Of a stretch of 64,000 nucleotides of DNA, positions 55,601-64,000 are shown piece by piece. The position numbers and the translations under genes were made by a program. The notes beneath the pieces were generated by a model that worked only from the letters and a program-made list of their open reading frames with translations, was not told where the DNA came from and did no database searches. How positions within the stretch are numbered: position 1 is the stretch's first letter; each line of letters opens with the position of its first letter. Origin of the DNA: Taudactylus pleione (lineage: Eukaryota > Chordata > Amphibia > Anura > Myobatrachidae); contig JAUIMM010000724.1 in NCBI GenBank assembly GCA_031769625.1, positions 248,001 through 312,000 of the forward strand, written 5' to 3'.

Positions 55601-58600
55601 GAAATGGTTTTTCTCCCATGTTGCGTTTAAGAGAAAACAGCAATTGCTCGTTTTAGGCCAAAATGCATTGAAAGCAATGGAAACAACAAAAGCGCATACT
55701 TTGTGTTATCTCCTCTTCTAGCAAACACAGACAGCTCAAAATTTCACTGGATGTGTTGAAGACCAATACCCACAAATGTGATGTGAAATGGTTTTTCTCC
55801 CATGTTGCGTTTAAGAGAAAACAGCAATTGCTCGTTTTAGGCCAAAATGCATTGAAAGCAATGGAACCAACAAAAGCGCATACTTTGTGTTATCTCCTCT
55901 TGTAGCAAACACAGACAGCTCAAAATTTCACTGGATGTGTTGAAGACCAAGACCAACAAATGTGATGTGAAATGGTTTTTCTCCCATGTTGCGTTTAAGA
56001 GAAAACAGCAAATGCACGTTTTAGGCCAAAATGCATTGAAAGCAATGGAAACAACAAAAGCGCATACATTGTGTTATCTCCTCTTGTAGCAAACACAGAC
56101 AGCTCAAAATTTCACTGGATGTGTTGAAGACCAAGACCAACAAATGTGATGTGAAATGGTTTTTCTCCCATGTTGCGTTTAAGAGAAAACAGCAAATGCA
56201 CGTTTTAGGCCAAAATGCATTGAAAGCAATGAAAACAACAAAAGCGCATACTTTGTGTTATCTCCTCTTGTAGCAAACACAGACAGCTCAAAATTTCACT
56301 GGATGTGTTGAAGACCAAGACCCACAAATGTGATGTGAAATGGTTTTTCTCCCATGTTGCGTTTAAGAGAAAACAGCAAATGCACGTTTTAGGCCAAAAT
56401 GCTTTGAAAGCAATGGAAACAGCAAAAGCGCATACTTTGTGTTATCTCCACTTGTAGCAAACACAGACAGCTCAAAATTTCACTGGATGTGTTGAAGACC
56501 AATACCCACAAATGTGATGTGAAATGGTTTTTCTCCCATGTTGCGTTTAAGAGAAAACAGCAAATGCACGTTTTAGGCCAAAATGCATTGAAAGCAATGA
56601 AAACAACAAAAGCGCATACTTTGTGTTATCTCCTCTTGTAGCAAACACAGACAGCTCAAAATTTCACTGGATGTGTTGAAGACCAAGACCCACAAATGTG
56701 ATGTGAAATGGTTTTTCTCCCATGTTGCGTTTAAGAGAAAACAGCAAATGCACGTTTTAGGCCAAAATGCATTGAAAGCAATGGAAACAACAAAAGCGCA
56801 TACTTTGTGTTATCTCCTCTTGTAGCAAACACAGACAGCTCTAAATTTCACTGGATGTGTTGAAGACCAAGACCCACAAATGTGATGTGAAATGGTTTTT
56901 CTCCCATGTTGCGTTTAAGAGAAAACAGCAATTGCTCGTTTTAGGCCAAAATGCATTGAAAGCAATGGAACCAACAAAAGCGCATACTTTGTGTTATCTA
57001 CTCTTGTAGCAAACACAGACAGCTCAAAATTTCACTGGATGTGTTGAAGACCAAGACCCACAAATGTGATGTGAAATGTTTTTTCTCCCATGTTGCTTTT
57101 AAGAGAAAACAGCAATTGCACGTTTTAGGCCAAAATGCATTGAAAGCAATGGAAACAACAAAAGCGCATACTTTGTGTTATCTCCTCTTGTAGCAAACAC
57201 AGGCAGCTCAAAATTTCACTGGATGTGTTGAAGACCAAGACCAACAAATGTGATGTGAAATGGTTTTTCTCCCATGTTGCGTTTAAGAGAAAACAGCAAA
57301 TGCACGTTTTAGGCCAAAATGCATTGAAAGCAATGGAAACAACAAAAGCGCATACTTTGTGTTATCTTCTCTTGTAGCAAACACAGGCAGCTCAAAATTT
57401 CACTGGATGTGTTGAAGACCAAGACCAACAAATGTGATGTGAAATGGTTTTTCTCCCATGTTGCATTTAAGAGAAAACAGCAAATGCACGTTTTAGGCCA
57501 AAATGCTTTGAAAGCAATGGAAAAAGCAAAAGCGCATACTTTGTGTTATCTCCACTTGTAGCAAACAGAGACAGCTCAAAATTTCACTGGATGTGTTGAA
57601 GACCAAGACCCACAAATGTGATGTGAAATGGTTTTTCTCCCATGTTGCGTTTAAGAGAAAACAGCAATTGCTCGTTTTAGGCCAAAATGCATTGAAAGCA
57701 ATGGAACCAACAAAAGTGCATACTTTGTGTTATCTCCTCTTGTAGCAAACACAGACAGCTCAAAATTTCACTGGATGTGTTGAAGACCAAGACCCACAAA
57801 TGTGATGTGAAATGGTTTTTCTCCCATGTTGCGTTTAAGAGAAAACAGCAATTGCACGTTTTAGGCCAAAATGCATTGAAAGCAATGGAAACAACAAAAG
57901 CGCATACGTTGTGTTATCTCCTCTTGTAGCAAACACAGACAGCTCAAAATTTCACTGGATGTGTTGAAGACCAAGACCCACAAATGTGATGTGAAATGGT
58001 TTTTCTCCCATGTTGCGTTTAAGAGAAAACAGCAAATGCACGTTTTAGGCCAAAATGCATTGAAAGCAATGGAAACAACAAAAGCGCATACGTTGTGTTA
58101 TCTCCTCTTGTAGCAAACACTGACAGCTCAAAATTTCACTGGATGTGTTGAAGACCAAGACCCACAAATGTGATGTGAAATGGTTTTTCTCCCATGTTGC
58201 GTTTAAGAGAAAACAGCAAATGCACGTTTTAGGCCAAAATGCATTGAAAGCAATGGAAACAACAAAAGCGCATACTTTGTGATATCTCCTCTTGTAGCAA
58301 ACACAGACAGCTCAAAATTTCACTGGATGTGTTGAAGACCAAGACCCACAAATGTGATATGAAATGGTTTTTCTCCCATGTTGCGTTTAAGAGAAAACAG
58401 CAAATGCACGTTTTAGGCCAAAATGCATTGGAAGCAATGGAACCAACAAAAGCGCATACTTTGTGTTATCTCCTCTTGTAGCAAACACAGACAGCTCAAA
58501 ATTTCACTGGATGTGTTGAAGACCAAGACCCACAAATGTGATGTGAAATGGTTTTTCTCCCATGTTGCGTTTAAGAGAAAACAGCAAATGCACGTTTTAG

Positions 58601-59995
58601 GCCAAAATGCTTTGAAAGCAATGGAAACAGCAAAAGCGCATACTTTGTGTTATCTCCACTTGTAGCAAACACAGACAGCTCAAAATTTCACTGGATGTGT
58701 TGAAGACCAAGACCCACAAATGTGATGTGAAATGGTTTTTCTCCCATGTTGCGTTTAAGAGAAAACAGCAAATGCACGTTTTAGGCCAAAATGCTTTGAA
58801 AGCAATGGAAACAGCAAAAGCGCATACTTTGTGTTATCTCCACTTGTAGCAAACACAGACAGCTCAAAATTTCACTGGATGTGTTGAAGACCAAGACCCA
58901 CAAATGTGATGTGAAATGGTTTTTCTCCCATGTTGCGTTTAAGAGAAAACAGCAAATGCACGTTTTAGGCCAAAATGCATTGAAAGCAATGGAAACAACA
59001 AAAGCGCATACGTTGTGTTATCTCCTCTTGTAGCAAACACTGACAGCTCAAAATTTCACTGGATGTGTTGAAGACCAAGACCCACAAATGTGATGTGAAA
59101 TGGTTTTTCTCCCATGTTGCGTTTAAGAGAAAACAGCAAATGCACGTTTTAGGCCAAAATGCATTGAAAGCAATGGAAACAACAAAAGCGCATACTTTGT
59201 GATATCTCCTCTTGTAGCAAACACAGACAGCTCAAAATTTCACTGGATGTGTTGAAGACCAATACCCACAAATGTGATGTGAAATGGTTTTTCTCCAATG
59301 TTGCGTTTAAGAGAAAACAGCAATTGCTCGTTTTAGGCCAAAATGCATTGAAAGCAATGGAAACAACAAAAGCGCATACTTTGTGTTATCTCCTCTTGTA
59401 GCAAACACAGGCAGCTCAAAATTTCACTGGATGTGTTGAAGACCAAGACCAACAAATGTGATGTGAAATGGTTTTTCTCCCATGTTGCGTTTAAGAGAAA
59501 ACAGCAAATGCACGTTTTACGCCAAAATGCATTGAAAGCAATGGAAACAACAAAAGCGCATACGTTGTGTTATCTCCTCTTGTAGCAAACACAGACAGCT
59601 CAAAATTTCACTGGATGTGTTGAAGACCAAGACCCACAAATGTGATGTGAAATGGTTTTTCTCCCATGTTGCGTTTAAGAGAAAACAGCAAATGCACGTT
59701 TTAGGCCAAAATGCATTGAAAGCAATGGAAACAACAAAAGCGCATACTTTGTGTTATCTCCTCTTGTAGCAAACACAGACAGCTCAAAATTTCACTGGAT
59801 GTGTTGAAGACCAATACCCACAAATGTGATGTGAAATGGTTTTTCTCCAATGTTGCGTTTAAGAGAAAACAGCAAATGCACGTTTTACGCCAAAATGCAT
59901 TGAAAGCAATGGAAACAACAAAAGCGCATACGTTGTGTTATCTCTTCTTGTATCAAACACAGACAGCTCAAAATTTCACTGGATGTGTTGAAGAC
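49691..59995 (+). repeat. 4600-bp and 5704-bp large higher-order spacing (25 and 31 monomers)
   Basis: The rare gaagactaagac variant has its CT at 49691, 54291 and 59995, spacings of 4600 and 5704 bp (25 and 31 times 184). The ctcctcttctagc variant accompanies it at 49821, 54421 and 60125 with the same spacings. An acagagac variant at 52781, 57565 and 63453 gives 4784 and 5888 bp (26 and 32 monomers). Blocks of 25-32 monomers have therefore been amplified. The limits given are the first and last marker only. Confidence 0.8.
54421..56996 (+). repeat. 1288-bp (seven-monomer) higher-order repeat, tandem pair
   Basis: Three rare variants each recur 1288 bp apart: ctcctcttct (54421, 55709), the gcgcataca ending at 54780 and 56068, and agctctaaat (55549, 56837). 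Matching order and spacing show a tandem duplication of seven monomers. Ends are set from the first marker. Confidence 0.85.
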
Positions 59996-60124
59996 TAAGA
60001 CCCACAAATGTGATGTGAAATGGTTTTTCTCCCATGTTGCGTTTAAGAGAAAACAGCAAATGCACGTTTTAGGCCAAAATGCATTGAAAGCAATGGAAAC
60101 AACAAAAGCGCATACTTTGTGTTA

Positions 60125-62700
60125 TCTCCTCTTCTAGCAAACACAGACAGCTCAAAATTTCACTGGATGTGTTGAAGACCAATACCCACAAATGTGATGT
60201 GAAATGGTTTTTCTCCCATGTTGCGTTTAAGAGAAAACAGCAATTGCTCGTTTTAGGCCAAAATGCATTGAAAGCAATGGAACCAACAAAAGCGCATACT
60301 TTGTGTTATCTCCTCTTGTAGCAAACACAGACAGCTCAAAATTTCACTGGATGTGTTGAAGACCAAGACCAACAAATGTGATGTGAAATGGTTTTTCTCC
60401 CATGTTGCGTTTAAGAGAAAACAGCAAATGCACGTTTTAGGCCAAAATGCATTGAAAGCAATGGAAACAACAAAAGCGCATACATTGTGTTATCTCCTCT
60501 TGTAGCAAACACAGACAGCTCAAAATTTCACTGGATGTGTTGAAGACCAAGACCAACAAATGTGATGTGAAATGGTTTTTCTCCCATGTTGCGTTTAAGA
60601 GAAAACAGCAAATGCACGTTTTAGGCCAAAATGCATTGAAAGCAATGAAAACAACAAAAGCGCATACTTTGTGTTATCTCCTCTTGTAGCAAACACAGAC
60701 AGCTCAAAATTTCACTGGATGTGTTGAAGACCAAGACCCACAAATGTGATGTGAAATGGTTTTTCTCCCATGTTGCGTTTAAGAGAAAACAGCAAATGCA
60801 CGTTTTAGGCCAAAATGCTTTGAAAGCAATGGAAACAGCAAAAGCGCATACTTTGTGTTATCTCCACTTGTAGCAAACACAGACAGCTCAAAATTTCACT
60901 GGATGTGTTGAAGACCAATACCCACAAATGTGATGTGAAATGGTTTTTCTCCCATGTTGCGTTTAAGAGAAAACAGCAAATGCACGTTTTAGGCCAAAAT
61001 GCATTGAAAGCAATGAAAACAACAAAAGCGCATACTTTGTGTTATCTCCTCTTGTAGCAAACACAGACAGCTCAAAATTTCACTGGATGTGTTGAAGACC
61101 AAGACCCACAAATGTGATGTGAAATGGTTTTTCTCCCATGTTGCGTTTAAGAGAAAACAGCAAATGCACGTTTTAGGCCAAAATGCATTGAAAGCAATGG
61201 AAACAACAAAAGCGCATACTTTGTGTTATCTCCTCTTGTAGCAAACACAGACAGCTCTAAATTTCACTGGATGTGTTGAAGACCAAGACCCACAAATGTG
61301 ATGTGAAATGGTTTTTCTCCCATGTTGCGTTTAAGAGAAAACAGCAATTGCTCGTTTTAGGCCAAAATGCATTGAAAGCAATGGAAACAACAAAAGCGCA
61401 TACTTTGTGTTATCTCCTCTTCTAGCAAACACAGACAGCTCAAAATTTCACTGGATGTGTTGAAGACCAATACCCACAAATGTGATGTGAAATGGTTTTT
61501 CTCCCATGTTGCGTTTAAGAGAAAACAGCAATTGCTCGTTTTAGGCCAAAATGCATTGAAAGCAATGGAACCAACAAAAGCGCATACTTTGTGTTATCTC
61601 CTCTTGTAGCAAACACAGACAGCTCAAAATTTCACTGGATGTGTTGAAGACCAAGACCAACAAATGTGATGTGAAATGGTTTTTCTCCCATGTTGCGTTT
61701 AAGAGAAAACAGCAAATGCACGTTTTAGGCCAAAATGCATTGAAAGCAATGGAAACAACAAAAGCGCATACATTGTGTTATCTCCTCTTGTAGCAAACAC
61801 AGACAGCTCAAAATTTCACTGGATGTGTTGAAGACCAAGACCAACAAATGTGATGTGAAATGGTTTTTCTCCCATGTTGCGTTTAAGAGAAAACAGCAAA
61901 TGCACGTTTTAGGCCAAAATGCATTGAAAGCAATGAAAACAACAAAAGCGCATACTTTGTGTTATCTCCTCTTGTAGCAAACACAGACAGCTCAAAATTT
62001 CACTGGATGTGTTGAAGACCAAGACCCACAAATGTGATGTGAAATGGTTTTTCTCCCATGTTGCGTTTAAGAGAAAACAGCAAATGCACGTTTTAGGCCA
62101 AAATGCTTTGAAAGCAATGGAAACAGCAAAAGCGCATACTTTGTGTTATCTCCACTTGTAGCAAACACAGACAGCTCAAAATTTCACTGGATGTGTTGAA
62201 GACCAATACCCACAAATGTGATGTGAAATGGTTTTTCTCCCATGTTGCGTTTAAGAGAAAACAGCAAATGCACGTTTTAGGCCAAAATGCATTGAAAGCA
62301 ATGAAAACAACAAAAGCGCATACTTTGTGTTATCTCCTCTTGTAGCAAACACAGACAGCTCAAAATTTCACTGGATGTGTTGAAGACCAAGACCCACAAA
62401 TGTGATGTGAAATGGTTTTTCTCCCATGTTGCGTTTAAGAGAAAACAGCAAATGCACGTTTTAGGCCAAAATGCATTGAAAGCAATGGAAACAACAAAAG
62501 CGCATACTTTGTGTTATCTCCTCTTGTAGCAAACACAGACAGCTCTAAATTTCACTGGATGTGTTGAAGACCAAGACCCACAAATGTGATGTGAAATGGT
62601 TTTTCTCCCATGTTGCGTTTAAGAGAAAACAGCAATTGCTCGTTTTAGGCCAAAATGCATTGAAAGCAATGGAACCAACAAAAGCGCATACTTTGTGTTA
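60125..62700 (+). repeat. 1288-bp (seven-monomer) higher-order repeat, second tandem pair
   Basis: The same three markers recur here: ctcctcttct at 60125 and 61413, gcgcataca ending at 60484 and 61772, and agctctaaat at 61253 and 62541. The ctcctcttct and gcgcataca markers lie exactly 5704 bp from their counterparts in the first pair (the agctctaaat markers follow at the same internal spacing), so the doubled seven-monomer block was itself copied as part of the larger unit. Confidence 0.85.
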
Positions 62701-64000
62701 TCTACTCTTGTAGCAAACACAGACAGCTCAAAATTTCACTGGATGTGTTGAAGACCAAGACCCACAAATGTGATGTGAAATGTTTTTTCTCCCATGTTGC
62801 GTTTAAGAGAAAACAGCAATTGCACGTTTTAGGCCAAAATGCATTGAAAGCAATGGAAACAACAAAAGCGCATACTTTGTGTTATCTCCTCTTGTAGCAA
62901 ACACAGGCAGCTCAAAATTTCACTGGATGTGTTGAAGACCAAGACCAACAAATGTGATGTGAAATGGTTTTTCTCCCATGTTGCGTTTAAGAGAAAACAG
63001 CAAATGCATGTTTTAGGCCAAAATGCATTGAAAGCAATGGAAACAACAAAAGCGCATATGTTGTGTTATCTCCTCTTGTAGCAAACACAGACAGCTCAAA
63101 ATTTCACTGGATGTGTTGAAGACCAAGACCCACAAATGTGATGTGAAATGGTTTTTCTCCCATGTTGCGTTTAAGAGAAAACAGCAAATGCACGTTTTAG
63201 GCCAAAATGCATTGAAAGCAATGGAAACAACAAAAGCGCATACTTTGTGTTATCTTCTCTTGTAGCAAACACAGGCAGCTCAAAATTTCACTGGATGTGT
63301 TGAAGACCAAGACCAACAAATGTGATGTGAAATGGTTTTTCTCCCATGTTGCATTTAAGAGAAAACAGCAAATGCACGTTTTAGGCCAAAATGCTTTGAA
63401 AGCAATGGAAAAAGCAAAAGCGCATACTTTGTGTTATCTCCACTTGTAGCAAACAGAGACAGCTCAAAATTTCACTGGATGTGTTGAAGACCAAGACCCA
63501 CAAATGTGATGTGAAATGGTTTTTCTCCCATGTTGCGTTTAAGAGAAAACAGCAATTGCTCGTTTTAGGCCAAAATGCATTGAAAGCAATGGAACCAACA
63601 AAAGTGCATACTTTGTGTTATCTCCTCTTGTAGCAAACACAGACAGCTCAAAATTTCACTGGATGTGTTGAAGACCAAGACCCACAAATGTGATGTGAAA
63701 TGGTTTTTCTCCCATGTTGCGTTTAAGAGAAAACAGCAATTGCACGTTTTAGGCCAAAATGCATTGAAAGCAATGGAAACAACAAAAGCGCATACGTTGT
63801 GTTATCTCCTCTTGTAGCAAACACAGACAGCTCAAAATTTCACTGGATGTGTTGAAGACCAAGACCCACAAATGTGATGTGAAATGGTTTTTCTCCCATG
63901 TTGCGTTTAAGAGAAAACAGCAAATGCACGTTTTAGGCCAAAATGCATTGAAAGCAATGGAAACAACAAAAGCGCATACGTTGTGTTATCTCCTCTTGTA

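Larger units (their letters stand above)
48959..64000 (+). repeat. 184-bp satellite array right of retrotransposon copy 2
   Basis: About 82 monomers in forward orientation, running off the window end. Unlike the middle array, the distances between shared rare variants here are exact multiples of 184, so few indels have accumulated. Frequent variants include ttttacgcc, ctccaatgttg, aatgctttg with ggaaacagc, and agctctaaat. No host gene or insertion is visible. Confidence 0.97.

Overview
This is a eukaryotic, almost certainly vertebrate, heterochromatic window with no ordinary host gene visible. About 78% (roughly 270 monomers, ~49.8 kb) is one 184-bp tandem satellite. The rest is two near-identical, full-length, two-ORF non-LTR retrotransposons (7905-15001 and 41820-48958). 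Their domains (ORF1 with three CCHC knuckles after a ZCCHC3-like region; ORF2 with AP endonuclease, YADD reverse transcriptase and a C-terminal C-C-H-C finger) fit the Tx1/L1 superfamily. That group is well known from amphibians and fishes, so a frog, salamander or fish is the likely source; the species cannot be fixed from the sequence.

Layout: 1-4368 is satellite in one orientation. At 4366-4369 the array flips polarity, with about 2 bp of microhomology. From there to 64000 all satellite is in the opposite orientation. Retrotransposon copy 1 (7905-15001) and copy 2 (41820-48958) interrupt that second array. Nested higher-order repeats are visible: 1839 bp in the left array, 2756 bp at 15.5-21.2 kb, 3677 bp at 23.9-31.2 kb, and 1288/4600/5704 bp blocks right of copy 2 (exact multiples of 184).

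The main observation is that both retrotransposons sit at exactly the same base of the satellite monomer, in the same orientation, each replacing the same two bases. They have no target-site duplication and no long poly(A) tail, while the flanking monomers differ between the copies. This points to a retrotransposon lineage whose endonuclease recognises this satellite. Copy 2 has both ORFs open (1053 and 1125 aa) and could be an active element. Copy 1 is recently broken: ORF1 by a 44-bp net loss at a poly-alanine tract, ORF2 by one nonsense codon ahead of the C-terminal finger.

Within an element, ORF1 protein should coat the RNA. ORF2 protein should nick the satellite and reverse-transcribe from the nick. 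The satellite acts as the landing site and perhaps also supplies the downstream poly(A) signal. The many 60-130 aa open frames in the satellite repeat with the monomers and are not genes.
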